A DNA stretch of 64,000 bases, taken from NCBI GenBank assembly GCA_036362985.1, contig JAYGXS010000005.1, positions 2,169,134 through 2,233,133 of the forward strand, written 5' to 3'. The stretch comes from Ligula intestinalis. Taxonomy: Eukaryota; Platyhelminthes; Cestoda; Diphyllobothriidea; Diphyllobothriidae. Shown one piece after another: positions 46,640 to 58,664 of the stretch (positions are counted from its first letter, which is position 1; every line of letters begins with the position of its first letter). The notes beneath the pieces were generated by a model that saw nothing but the letters and a program-made list of their open reading frames with translations, was not told the origin of the DNA and did no database searches. Made by a program: the position numbers and the translations under genes.

Positions 46640-48950
46640 GCCATGCCTCGTTCTGCTAAACAACCACTACTGCTATTTCCAGTGTTACTGCTAGGGTGCA
46701 TCTGAGTAATATTGACGCTGGTTAACGTCAGCGCAGGGTTCATATCCCTCAAACCTTACAAGAAGCGTAGTATTACTGGCGCTGTCACTGGTGCCACCAC
46801 TAGTCAGCGTTGACGCTATATGAGCCTTCAATAGGGTTCCTATACCCTTGATCTGAATAAGGAAGGTAAGTTTAACTGCTTCGGGGAAGTACAGGCTTGG
46901 GGGCCTGAGAAAAGCTGGGCTTGCCTTGGCTTCCGCACTCTCAGCCCGATCCTTCGAGCACTACGGAATAAGACGCTGTTGCCATAGGTGCTTGCATATG
47001 ATATAAGTGCTAATTCTAGAAAATATGCTTACTGAGGCTAGTAGATAGTATACTATAAGTACTGCCTGTGTATCTTCTATTTAAGGAAACGCACCCAGTT
47101 TGCACTTCCCTGCCTGTATGAGGTAGAAGTGATTAGCATTTGGATAATAATAGAGCTGGGTGTCCTGAGCAAAGATGCATACGCCTTGGTTTCTGCACTT
47201 TCAACTTGATCCATCGAACTGTACGGACTAAAATGCTGCTGCTATAGGTTTATGCCTATGCCAGGAATACTAGAGTCAGCACGGGGTCATCTCCCCTCAA
47301 TCTCGACAAAAAGTGTCGCTACCACTGATGCCGCCATTTGTCGACGGCGATGCGGGCTAAGCCAACGCTAGGGCTTATATGCCTTTGCTCTCAGTAGGAA
47401 TGCGAGTCTGGGTTTGACTATTTCGGGTAAGTTCACGCTTGGGGGCCTGAGTAAGCTCTGCTTGACTTGGTTTCCGCACTCTTATCTCAAGGAAAGTAGT
47501 TCCGTTGGTTGGAGTTTGGTCTGGGCCGTGTTCCCTTGATCTCAAGTGTACTTCTTTTGAAAGTCTTATTCTAGGGGGGCTGATTCTAGTTACCATACTT
47601 GTTAAGACCAGCAGGTAGAAGACTACCATGCGGCTTGTGCGTACATGAATGATATTTTAGCATAGTGTGCAGTCATACACCTATAAGGGGTATAAACAGG
47701 CTCCAAGGTACTTCTGCTACACGTGCTTAGTAATCGTACTTGCTAATACCAGTAGATGGTAGACTACCATGCGGCCTGTGCATACATGTGAGACAGTTAT
47801 TTAAGAGTGCAGTTAAAGACCAATTAGGGGATATAAGTCAACTCAAGGTTTAGGAAAGGTATCTGTAGCAAAAGCTGCGGATCTGTCATGCATTTAGGTG
47901 GTAACAAAATGACATGTGCCACTTTTCAGGATACTTCTGTTAGAGGTGCTGTGCCTAGGCTAAAGTGCTGGTTCTAGTAGTCATACTTGCTAAAGCCAGT
48001 AGGTAGCAAGCTTCAGTGCGGCCTGTACATGCAGGAAGAAATTTTGGAATTTTAGTAACAGTAAGGTTAAAGAATGTGTATTTGATGATAGCTTAATATC
48101 TGCCACCGATGCGCGCAACATCTACAATATCTAGTTTTAGCTCAGAAGTTGCGGAGCGCCGTCCATCTAGTTGGAAGCAGGATTCTCCAGCAGTCCACTA
48201 GTCATGGAAGCTTGGCAACTTCCCTTATCAGCAAAAATGGTTCAGAAATATGACGTTCATCCTATTTTATATCAATTCAGCATAAAAGGTGGGAATATGA
48301 GTTTATCAGCTGAGGTGATTCTGTCTCATACGGCAGGTAAGGTTTTTAACTAGCTTCGCATTGTTACTGCTAGGACTCTTGCTTCTACTGCTAGTTCTTT
48401 ATACTGGTAGCGGCAGTGTTATTTCTATTTAACTGATAGTGGGATATTGCAACTACCTCTTAAAGTAGAATTGATGAGCATAGTAAGGAGAGAGCACACA
48501 AAAAGTATTAATCTAAAAGACAGCATTTCAAAATTACAGCATCAGGTAGGTACAGTAGGACAGTATAAATCAAATCCAACAGGAATAGGACGATTTAAGT
48601 GATGCTGGTAGTATTAATGTTAGTGGTGAAACCAGCAAATCAGCGCTCTCCATGCGTTCTGCCCTTTCAACTCTATCCACCAGGCTGTGTCATCTAATTA
48701 ATTGACGAAATATATTAAAAAATACCTCAAGTTTTACCATGTCTTTATGTTGCATTTTGCCATATATCGTTAATAGGCTAAACTTCTGCAGTGTCTAACT
48801 CCCTCTTGAGGACACAGGAGAGGTCTTCTTTGTAATAGAGGAGCATCTGCTCCCTAGTCAACAAACTTGCTACAGGCTAGTAGGTCGTAACAAGTGGCTA
48901 CCGTAGACTTTCCAGGTTATCTAGACCTACCTCAGAATTCACAGACCATC
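46640..48950 (+). repeat. Degenerate array of about 250-300-base units
   Basis: Two phrases recur. Phrase 1, gggggcctgag - ttgacttggtttccgcact, is at 46900, 47160, 47440 and weakly 48640. Phrase 2, cttgctaataccagtaga - gactaccatgcggcctgtg, is at 47030, 47600, 47740 and 47980, and weakly at 48860. Spacing and order vary. No coding content is seen. Confidence 0.55.
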
Positions 48951-49682
48951 TTCTTTCAAGTTAGGTACCTTTTGGGTACGGGACTAGAGGAAAACAGTAC
49001 GGCATTAAAATGTCAATGTTAGTAATGCTGGTAATACTAGTGATTTTAGCGATTTTGAATTGAAACCGCGCGGTTTTAATTTTTGAGCAAAACCAAAGCG
49101 ATTATACTTCAAGTTCTATACAGAAAGATACCACCTTTGGACAAAAATTGAATCAAAAAACCTATTTTTCTAAAAATCTTGCGTCCAATTTCCTTCGATA
49201 CCCCCACTGCTCGACGAGGAACTTTTCTCCCAATCGGGCATCTCGCTGGAAATATTTGCTCGGCCTACGTAGTCTACTTGTCCCAATCAGTCTCGTCAGG
49301 GCTCTGAGGAGTATCCACGGACAGGCTGAGTCGCTATATTTATATTCTGCTGCGTAAAATTACTAGAAGACTATAATCATCTAAGAAAAGGCCACCCTAT
49401 CGTTTAAAATCTTCCTTTTTTCAACCCAAATTAATACCAGTTGGCAGCTATTAGACTACACTATCTCGGTGTATCATTGCTAAAAGACTTTATTTATATG
49501 ATTAAAGGCCACCCTATCATTTGTTATTTTTCTTGCGCCAATATACTTCCTGGTAGTAACTATTAGACTACACTATCTTGGTTGCTGCTACGTCTAGTCT
49601 GACCAACGCCGCAATAGTTTATAAGTATAACCTTTTAGCTTAAAGTTATAACATACAGAACGTAGAAGTTCACGACCAAACT

Positions 49683-51281
49683 GTGGGTGAAGAAAAAGTC
49701 CGTTCCGGGGTCGGCGTCGATCCCCCAACCAGCGATTTACGAGGCGAGCGTCTTAGCCGCTCGGCCACCGCAACCCAGCTATACGAGTCACAGAAAGTTA
49801 AGTGCATTGACAGGGTTGACACGATAAATTCTGCCAACGAACTCCACGACCAAACTGTCCCGTGTGACAAACAGTGCGACATAAGAGACAAGGGTATAAA
49901 CCCTACGGCCACTATGACCACCTCGCACAATTCACATAAAGTTAAAAAAAGTGACACGGATGGCACGTATTGCCCGACGGCATGCGAACATTGCAAACAT
50001 TGCCCGAAAATATCAAAGTTGGAGTCACATATAGATTTACTAGGGGATGTTATCACATGGTTTCTCAAGCATGGCACATTAAATCCGCTAGATGAAATCA
50101 GTGGAAATCAGCAGCTAGAATCCGCCTTGACGGAAGCCGCTACCAGGCACCAGCCAATCGGTCCAAGCGCGACTAAAACTGAGGAAAAGCAAACACAAAC
50201 AGGTCTTAATCTACCGTCCCAAGAAAGTTCAGGTTCTAGCATCATCAAAACGACCAGGAGAAGAGGGAAGCGTCAACCTGACCAGCCAGTCTCACCCTCT
50301 TCGCAGGTCAAAACTAGTGAAATCACACGAAAGGGGATCGGAGAAGAGCTGGGAGAAGAAAAAAGACAGTATTTGCACCGAGACAACTGCGTTCCGATGC
50401 ACACAAAGCGATGAAAGCGAAGGAAGCCGCCGAAAAACAAACGAGGGAGCCCATACTTACAGTGCAGGCCCCCACAGTTGATCAATCAGCCACCGCTGAG
50501 GCGAGTTTAAACAATCTCGCCGTAGACAGCAAAACACGATTGGTTCGCCCCGTAAAATTCCGGCTGCCGCAGAGACAGATACGAGGGAGTCCATACTTAC
50601 AGTGCACGCCCCCACAATTGATCAATCAGCCACCGCTGAGGCGAGTTTAAACAATCTCGCCGTAGACAACAAAAAACGATTGGTTGGCCCCGTAAAGTGC
50701 AGGCTGCCGTCAAAAAAGACACGAAGGAAAACACGAAAGCGTTGCACCAGGAAGTGACCGACGGCGTAGAATGGACGCAAAAAGTCACCGACAGGGGCAA
50801 AAGTTTCGTAATACAATGTCTGCCGGAACCCACTGCCATTACTGCTATTAACCAGAATGTGGGTGACAGTGTCGCAGGCCTGAGCCCGAAGCCCACAGTA
50901 GAAAACGAGGGCAGTACATCAACCATAGACTCCGGTCGCACACAAGATGGTCATAATAGCAGCACAAGAGCTATTAACGAGCAAGCAAGCGACAGTGTCG
51001 TAGGCACGAAAAATGGCACTAAGAGAGAAGCCAGCATCACAATACAGGGATTAACGGAATCAACCGCAGCCACTCCCATGGACCGGCATTACGCAGATGT
51101 CCAGCTCTTTCATGCACTTATGAACAAAATGCTGGGACCCAATGTACCATTAGAGTGCAAAAAGGCCTTCCGTCTTGGCAAACGGCCAGAGAGCCCAACT
51201 GAAACGGCACGTCCCAGACCTCTGAAAGTGGTCATGACAAGAAGCCAAGACGCCAAGCTCATTCTATCTACGCATTGTTAA
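49683..51281 (+). pseudogene. LINE ORF1 region, frame-broken
   Basis: The first reading (49683-50414) has a Cys-rich piece, PTACEHCKHCPKISKLE, then an acidic and polar stretch. The last (50697-51281) ends in KKAFRLGKRPE and RPLKVVMTRSQDAKLIL, as in the RNA-binding region of CR1 ORF1 proteins. A direct duplication of about 140 bases (50440-50578 and 50580-50712) lies between them. ORF1 proteins bind the element's RNA. The first reading starts inside the tRNA-like segment, so its start is doubtful. Confidence 0.65.
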
Positions 51282-51445
51282 ATAAAAGACTCTGACCCGG
51301 GGGTTTTTTTTCAACAGGAGTTCTCAGCTGCAGAACGGAACAAACGTCGTCAACTTGTTTCCGAAAAGAGGGTGCGAGTCAGCAAGGGCGAACAAAACTT
51401 GGTTTTTTACAACAACCAAGTAATCCAACGTCCATTGTTCTCACC

Positions 51446-53461
51446 TTGGATAGGTCCGTTCCGGATAACCACACAGTCGGCTCAGTAGAGGGAGGATTGA
51501 GCCCAATCGAAAAACATACAGAGGCAGAACGAAGGGGAAAAACATTTGGTTATTTACAACAACCAAGTGATCCAGCGCCCACTGTTCTCCCCCAGGAAAG
51601 GTCCTCTCCAGATGACCGCACAGTCAACCCGGTAAGGGGCGGGAAGAGCCTGACTGTAACCACTTCTCGAGCAAACAGAAAGTTAACTTTCATGTACACA
51701 AACGCACAGAGTATGCTATCAAAGCTAGACGAGCTAAAAATTCATGCCTCTGAATTATCACCAGATATAGTTTCAATAACGGAAACTTGGCTGTCTGAAC
51801 AGGTAGCCGACGGCGAGGTATCCATGCCTGGCTATCAACTGTTCAGAAAAGACAGAGATGGTCGTCAAGGCGGTGGCGTAGCAACATACGTGAAAAATGA
51901 ACTCACAGTTTTAGACAAAATGGATAAACTGGCGTGTACTTCCCAGGCCGTCTGGCTGTCCATTAAAGTACCAGGTGCCCCCAACCTCCATGACCTGACA
52001 CTCTACCGACCACCGAGAAGAGAGCCCGTAGTGGATACCTCCTTTATAGAGGAGTTGGAAAAGATAACTGCACGATCGGATATCCTGATTGTGGGGGCCT
52101 TCAACGCGCCTCACATCGACTGGGGTGCAGCCTGTGCACATAGCTCCGATCTAACCTTCGACAGCTGCCTTCTGAGCATGACTCTTAAGTTATTTCTCAC
52201 GCAACACGTCACTTTTCCGACAAGGATGCGCGATGGCCAACAGTCCAACTGTCTGGACCTCGTTCTCACGAAATCGCAGGACAGCATCGACGAAGTGTTA
52301 TGTCTCCCACCGCTAGGTAAAAGCGACCATGTTGTACTGCAATGGGAGTACTCGTTATTCTTAATACCGCAGAGACCCTCAACAGTCAGAAGAAATATTT
52401 GGCGAGGCGATTTCGATCGAATGAAGACCGAACTCACGCGCGCCGAGTGGGAACCTCTATTTTCTGGAAAAATAACTGCAGACTGGGAAGCTTTCCAGAA
52501 CACACTACACAGACTCATCGACAACCACTGTCCCATTTCGCGAAAAAAGGTGACCACTCGACCGCGATGGAGTACGCAGGCCTTAAAAATAGAAGTGAAC
52601 AAAAATCGGAAGCTGTGGGAAAAAATGCTAGCAGACAGGACTCCTGCATCTGTCAGTGCCTACAAAACTCTGAGAAACCGGGTCAAGGGTCTTATTCTCA
52701 AAACAAGACGGGCTTTCGAAGCAGACTTGCTAAACCGGGCCACAGTGAACGCCAAACTGTTTTACAGTTACCTCAGGCAGAGTACCAAAAACAAGGGTCC
52801 GATACCCCTGCTGAGGACCGCTGAGGGAAGAGACTTGATAGATTATGAAGAAAAGGCTGATCATCTTTCGAGATTTTTCCGGTCAGTCTTCACAAAGGAA
52901 ACGGTATACGATCACCCCACCAACGACACCGAAGCGGATACAATAGTCGAGACTGTCCGATTCCCCGAGGCTGTTGTTCTTAAGGAACTCTTAAGGTTAA
53001 AAGAATCTAAGTCACCAGGTCCCGACGACGTACCAGCCAAGATTTTGAGAAATCTCGCCAATGAGTTGGCCAAACCACTCTCTATGCTCTTCCAAACCTG
53101 TTTCGAGACCGCATGCCTACCAGTAGATTGGAAATCCGCGAGGATTACGCCGCTATACAAGGGGGGAAGCCGGGTCTCAGCGAATAACTACCGACCGGTC
53201 AGCCTTACTACAATCTGTTGCAAAATCATGAAAAAAATTATCAAGCAACAACTTATGCAGTTCCTGGAACAAAACCATCTGCTATCGGATGCTCAGCATG
53301 GTTTTCGTAGAGGTAGGTCCTACGTAACAAACTTGCTCTACTGGAACGGTGGACTGAGGCAGTCGATAGTGGAAACTCAGTGCACGCTCTCTATATTGAC
53401 TTTAAAAAGGCTTTCGATAGCGTGCCGCACAACCACCTCCTTTATAAACTCAGCCGCATAG
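51446..53461 (+). pseudogene. LINE ORF2: AP endonuclease and reverse transcriptase
   Basis: Residues from about 75 read KLTFMYTNAQSMLSKLDEL, PDIVSITETWLSE and GGGVATYVKN, then FNAPHIDWG and SDHVVL, the motifs of the apurinic-type endonuclease that nicks the target. Reverse-transcriptase motifs follow from about residue 510: KSPGPDDVPAKIL, TPLYKGGSR, NNYRPVSLT, HGFRRGRS. The polymerase is cut at about 53330 by a frameshift; DFKKAFDSVPHNHLL continues in another frame. Confidence 0.88.
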
Positions 53462-54440
53462 TCGTAAAGGTAGGCTCCTTACGTGGATAGAAAGCTTCCT
53501 AATCGGTCGTTCGCAAACTGTCCACATCAGCGACAAACAGTCAGCCAAGGTTGAGGTTGGTGTTCCACAAGGCCAGTTCTCGGCCCTATCTTGTTTGGTA
53601 TCTACATCAACGACTGTGTCCGCGAAATGGGTTGCGGTATCGCCGATGTTCGCCGATGATATAAAACTTTAGAGCGTAATTCGAACTGCGGCTGACGAAA
53701 TGTACTCACAGGAAAATTTAAATAGAATTCAAAAATGGTCGGCGGACTGGATCTTACCGTTCAATGAGAGCAAGTGCACCATCATTCGAGTCGGCAAATC
53801 CGGTTCTTCAAACGGCGCGGCTTACCGACTAAATGACATACCATTGAAGGAAGTGAACGCCCAGAAAGAATTGGGAGTCTGGATCACGCCCTCGCTTAAA
53901 CCCTCACTGCATTGCACAAAGGTAGCCAAGTCTGCGATGTCGATCCTATGCCTCGTCAGACGAGCTTTTTCTACATTCAATGAAGAGTGTTTCACAAAAG
54001 TCTTCGGAACCTTCGTACGATCGCACCTAGAATCCGCAATCCAAGCTTGGAGACCCTGGGCCACGAAATACATCAACGTCCTAGAAAAGGTACAACGGCG
54101 CGCAACCAGACTTGTTATGGGGCGGGGCTCGCAGCCTTATGAAACACGGCTGTCGAATCTCTCCCTCTTCCCATTGCACTACAGGCAGCTTCGGGGGGAC
54201 CTGATACTAGCATTCCGCATATTACGTCTTCAAGACTGCTGTCTTATATCAGGGGATTTTTTCGAGTTAGCAACGACCACGAATCTGAGGGGTCATCATC
54301 TCAAATTAAAGGTGACAGGGGCCAGGCTGGACGCTCGGAAGCACTTCTTTTCAAAAAGGGTGGTCGGAGGGTGGAATGCGCTTCTTCAGGATGTCGTTAT
54401 GTCGGAATCGCTAGCGAGTTTTAAGCCAAAAATGGATTGA
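53330..54440 (+). pseudogene. LINE ORF2, polymerase C-terminal part
   Basis: Pieces in different frames give SFLIGRSQTVHISDKQSAKV, VGVPQG, MFADDIKL (active site, about 53647) and, from 53700, a 246-codon reading with WILPFNESKCTIIRVGK, KELGVWITPSLKPS and RGDLILAFRILR. Several small indels between 53460 and 53700 inactivate it. Confidence 0.82.
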
Positions 54441-54507
54441 TATAGCAATGCACAATAGGTCGTAACTGACAATTAACAATAATAATACTCATGTAAGCAT
54501 TGAGGAA

Positions 54508-54745
54508 GTCAAGTTAAGCGAACGAACGTTTTCGATTAATTCATCATCAGGCAAAACAGTAATATAATTACGACTAGAATCTGATCCCCTTGATCCTTTT
54601 ACACCTCTCCCCCCTCTCTCCCCCTTGTTACTACTGATTGGTTTGCCTAAGACTTTCGTTAACTCTACCCTCCCTTATATTACTGTATTGCCTGGTGATG
54701 AATTAATCGAAAACGTTAGTTCGCTTAACTTGACTTCCTCAATAA
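54508..54745. repeat. Inverted repeat with about 65-base arms
   Basis: The arms gaggaagtcaagttaagcga at 54506 and its complement, ending near 54744, pair almost fully through tcgattaattcatcatcagg. The spacer is about 100 bases and pyrimidine-rich. On the - strand the left arm reads ctgatgatgaattaatcgaaaacg, a hammerhead-like core with a very short stem II. It directly follows the LINE 3' end and has a relative at 34163. Confidence 0.65.
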
Positions 54746-54749
54746 TAAT

Positions 54750-56140
54750 AATACTACTTTCAATTTGTCAGCAGTATTGGTTTTATGTCCATTCACGTTT
54801 GCTATTTAGAACGCCTTCCCACGCACAGCCTCATGCGAGGGTCTCCACGGTCTACCCTACTTGGCTATCTGCATACCGTGATTACCCCGCTAGCGATCTT
54901 ATCAGCCAGACCTGACGGCCTAAACATTCACCCTTGGTTCGACCCGAAGCGGACTGTCGGCGATCTGGACGGATGCCTCTGTTTTCCAGTTCCGTTGGCG
55001 GAGTCTGCAATCAGCAAGAATCAGGAAGTGGCTTCCACACGGTGATGATTCTGGTAATCTTTGCAATATCCCCCCGTTGGAACCCCCTTTTTTCTCCTAA
55101 ATCCCAGGCATTACCCCCACGAGAGTGACAGTTTTTCTCCGAAATATCCCTGAGGAGTTTATTCACTGTCTGCCCCTATTTTCATCCTATGACACAGGAC
55201 GACGGACCTCGCCAACGGACTGAGAGACAAATTTTCTGCTACCACTGCACATATGTACAAATAGGGCACTCAAAGGAATTGTTCCTTCATATACCGCAAT
55301 ATACTGATAGCCCATAGGAAACTGTTCCCGTATTTAATCCAAAGAGCATATAATCGTACACGTTGGGAGTCGGCTCCAGATAGGAATAACAATGGGGCCT
55401 GCCTGCCTAATGCCTAAACAGTATTCGGCGACTGAGCTAAGTTCCGAGAATACCGATTGCCTGTCATGGCATCTAGGGTTTTGTCTGTCCGGGCTATAGG
55501 AAGGTCATCTCTTGTGGTCACTGAGTGTGGCGTTAGGTGGGCAGCGCCCACCTAGGACTACTACTACTACTAGGTCGGGACCTAGTATGTAGCTGCAACC
55601 TATATCGAGGATTATATAGCCACTTGCCGTTTGTAGGCTAATATTACACGTTTTCCAGCACTTAACTCTCTCTCTCTCTCTCTCTTGAGGTTTAGTGGAC
55701 GTCTCCTATCTAATAGGAGATCAATCTGTTCTGTAATAAACTGACATTGTTGCATCCTATAATTGTGTCAGTGGTTCAGTTCCAATGAATACGCAAGGTT
55801 GTACCTATACTGTAACAATATATGAGTGGTAAGACATGCATCTTATATTTCCAATAAGGATAGTTGATGGGAAGATGCGCTTACAAGCCCCCTTGTCCTC
55901 CACTGAAGTGATCGGAAGAGCATGCTAGTTAAGCTGGGTTGATTTTGTCGCTGTACGGATGACGCAGATCAACAGGCGATCCACCAAAAGGCCTCGTCGG
56001 TCTTCAAATCTGGGAAATACCTCCTAAATGAACGCATCTCTCCAAGTTCTGTCACAATGTCCGCCGTTGACAGACCTGCTTCTCTGTCCACTTCCGTTCT
56101 TCAGAGGTGACCCCCAAAATTAGTCACCACTTACACAAAC
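54750..56140. other. No gene recognised
   Basis: Contains an (act)n run at 55558 and a (ct)n run at 55668-55686. Readings at 54625-55128 have no motif. The right end runs into the repeat around the assembly gap. Confidence 0.45.
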
Positions 56141-56229
56141 CTCTTGAGTGAGCTGTGGAGCGTCTACAGGTAGCAGATAGTGGAACAGCATTAGGTAAAG
56201 GTTAGTTCTGAAGTAAGCACCCTTGGGCA

Positions 56230-56629
56230 NNNNNNNNNNNNNNNNNNNNNNNNNNNNNNNNNNNNNNNNNNNNNNNNNNNNNNNNNNNNNNNNNNNNNNN
56301 NNNNNNNNNNNNNNNNNNNNNNNNNNNNNNNNNNNNNNNNNNNNNNNNNNNNNNNNNNNNNNNNNNNNNNNNNNNNNNNNNNNNNNNNNNNNNNNNNNNN
56401 NNNNNNNNNNNNNNNNNNNNNNNNNNNNNNNNNNNNNNNNNNNNNNNNNNNNNNNNNNNNNNNNNNNNNNNNNNNNNNNNNNNNNNNNNNNNNNNNNNNN
56501 NNNNNNNNNNNNNNNNNNNNNNNNNNNNNNNNNNNNNNNNNNNNNNNNNNNNNNNNNNNNNNNNNNNNNNNNNNNNNNNNNNNNNNNNNNNNNNNNNNNN
56601 NNNNNNNNNNNNNNNNNNNNNNNNNNNNN
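56230..56629. other. Assembly gap of 400 N
   Basis: Runs of N replace sequence; readings across it are meaningless. The gap sits in the repeat shared with 46330-46525. Confidence 0.99.
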
Positions 56630-56639
56630 GGCGGTGTTT

Positions 56640-56840
56640 ACGGCTGCGGCCTACGCCCTTTCTCTGTGCGACCATCTTGACTTGTCTTGTCGTCGTTTAA
56701 ACACAGGTGAGAGGGTTGGAGTGGGGTAGGTAGCGGTGCGCCTACTATCCCTATACCTGACCACAGTCACCGTCTCTGCTCTTGAGTAAATGGTGGACAT
56801 CTTCGCTTGCGATGGTCGAACTAACACAACACACAGCATC
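56640..56840 (-). repeat. Inverted copy of 46330-46540
   Basis: See the partner for shared words. This copy ends about 140 bases downstream of the ANKRD39 stop codon. Confidence 0.7.
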
Positions 56841-56977
56841 GCTTGCTCTCCGAGGATAGAGCCATATGTTGTTTTAGATCTTCGATATTACCTTCAAAAT
56901 AAAGCAGTCGCTCTGTCTGTGACAAAACAGAGTTCGTAAAACGTGTACAGCAGGGAAAAGAGGAGTTATTGCGTTCC

Positions 56978-58664
56978 TCACGAGGACGCCAACGTTGCCG
57001 CCGACAGGCAATACGCTTCTTCCGCAGTCTTGCCCGCGTTATTTTGAAGGCGGACGAGCTCAGGGAATGCTTCAGCCAGCCAATCGTACACCTCCTTCCG
57101 ATGCCCTTTGGCAGCCTAAGGAGACAGTTGGAAAAGAAACAGGAGTGCTGACATCTTGAAAGCGTTGGAAAACGTCATAAGCAAGACATGCGAATTGAGT
57201 AGAATGTGAAGATGACAAAACAGCAGAACTTATTGGATCCATGAGACAGGCTTATACTTTACTGAAGCGGGGATATCCAACTCAGTTTATAGACAAGTAT
57301 AGTAAACCCTTACGACCTAAAATGACAGAACAGCTAGTTCCTAAAAAGCCTTTTTTCATATCCTTGCCCTTTAAGGGCGACAACATTTTACATACCATTG
57401 AAATAACGTACTGTGAGCTGAACTCATATTTTGCAATCCAACTAAGCCTCTTCCAATTCCTTGTGCGAAGGATGCTTTACCATCGCGTGCTACCTCTAAC
57501 TTTGTTTACAAATTTACATGCACTTAGGGATGCAAGTACATAGGGCGAACGCAGAAGCAATTGGCAGCCACAGCTAAAGAGCATTTGCCTAGTTGGTTAT
57601 TGAAACGGGAAAATAGAACCGATCGGTCTTCCATTACTGAACACTTGCTACATACGGGCCATTCTGTTGACCCCAAAACTTCTTTCCGAGTACTTGTCCG
57701 TGCACGAACAACTCGCACCTTGCGCTACCTAGAGGCAGCCTATAAACAGCGGTCAAAACCTGGCATATGTAAACAGTTGGAGCATGTGGTCAACCTTACC
57801 TTGCCTTGGTGACATCCGGCTCCCTAAATTTACACAGTTCCCTGCCCATCTTTTCGCCTTAACCTTTTTTTCCTTTGTTTGTCTTTCCACGTTGTTCTAA
57901 CTTGCTTACTTAACTAATTAGCCTTTCTGGCCATGCTCTATGACCTTATTGACCTTTCTGTACGAATCTATTTTTTTATTTTCTCATTCGTTACTCACAA
58001 TGAGAGGTAGCAGCTGATGAACGCTCTCTAAATTCATGGATCCAATAAATACTGCCGGTTTTGCCATCTTCAAATTTGCACCTGGGAAAAGATGCTTTAA
58101 ATTAAGTTGTAGAATGATTTTTTTTAAGAAAAGCTAAATAAGGATTCAGATAATCGGGCAATAAAAAGATAGCAGTAACGAAAAGTAACGAGGCGTTTCA
58201 TGTTCACTTACGGAATGCAAGCAGGACTCGCCGTCCGTATCCCGAAGCAGCACTAGAGGACTGCCACCAGCCTGTGCTAGGAGCTTGACAACAGCCAGGT
58301 GTCCAGCGTACGCGGCACGATGCAGAGCAGTAGCCTTGAGGGAATTGGTGGCCAGGCAGACATCTGCCCCATGTTCCAGGAGGATTTTGCAAACCTCGAG
58401 GCGTCCATTTCTAGCAGCGTAATGCTAATAAAAGAGGCTGCATTAGGACTGCATCTAGAGGCAACCTACCAGAGCTGTGTAACCGTAATGGTCCTGTGCG
58501 TCGACCTTGGTGCCGGATTTTAGCAAAGAGGACAGTCTGTGTGTATCTCCGTAAACTGCACAGTTCCAAATACCACGTTCAAAGTCTAACTCCTCGAGGG
58601 TTTGAGCCAGGGGATTCGGCTGGACACATGAACATTGACCTTCCTGGTGATCATGATGAGACAT
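56978..58664 (-). CDS. ANKRD39: Ankyrin repeat domain-containing protein 39 orthologue, three exons
   Basis: Exons on the - strand are 58664-58470 (65 codons), 58424-58212 (71 codons) and 57115-56978 (45 codons and stop), giving 181 residues; the human protein is close to this length. Introns are GT-AG in phase 0: 45 bases, then 1096 bases. The start reads MSHHDHQEG, then QTLEELDFERGIWNCAVYGD, the diagnostic ANKRD39 opening. Ankyrin repeats follow: DAQDHYGYTAL / HYAARNGRLEVCKILLEHGA, then TALHRAAYAGHLAVVKLLAQ, then CLHS / AAKGHRKEVYDWLAEAFPEL. The second intron holds a Penelope-like element on the opposite strand. An upstream in-frame ATG at 58823 exists, but the family start fits 58664. The protein's function is poorly known; ankyrin repeats bind other proteins. 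Confidence 0.92.
57200..58090 (+). mobile_element. PLE 3' part inside ANKRD39 intron 2
   Basis: From 57241 the + strand reads LLKRGYPTQFIDKYS, then KKPFFISLPFKGDNILHTIE, the connector between reverse transcriptase and endonuclease in PLEs. After a frameshift, 57561-57812 gives EHLPSWLLKRENRTDRSS, ITEHLLHTGHSVDPKTSFRV and ends in LEHVVNLTLPW. The YIG core between them is lost. The 3' end (58033-58080) recurs as an inverted copy at 57201-57247, so the element has inverted ends. It is opposite in orientation to the host gene. Confidence 0.75.
58005..58060 (+). ncRNA. Hammerhead-like core at PLE 3' end
   Basis: The sequence gcag-ctgatga is followed by acgctctct, aaatt, a hairpin around ggatcc and then ctgc, which pairs with the initial gcag (stem I). 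The GAAA box reads TAAA, so it should be weak or dead. Confidence 0.4.

Larger units (their letters stand above)
49040..54500 (+). mobile_element. Nearly full-length CR1-like LINE
   Basis: It contains a 5' region with a tRNA-like segment, an ORF1 region (49683-51281) and an ORF2 with endonuclease and reverse transcriptase (51446-54440). Frameshifts and stops in ORF1 and between 53330 and 53700 show it is inactive. Its 5' end also exists as an inverted fragment at 112-1250. Confidence 0.85.

Noticed and set aside
52342..52824. 160-codon + strand reading
   Set aside because: Overlaps the LINE ORF2 in another frame and shows no motif.
56202..56729. Two long open readings on both strands
   Set aside because: They consist almost wholly of N from the assembly gap.
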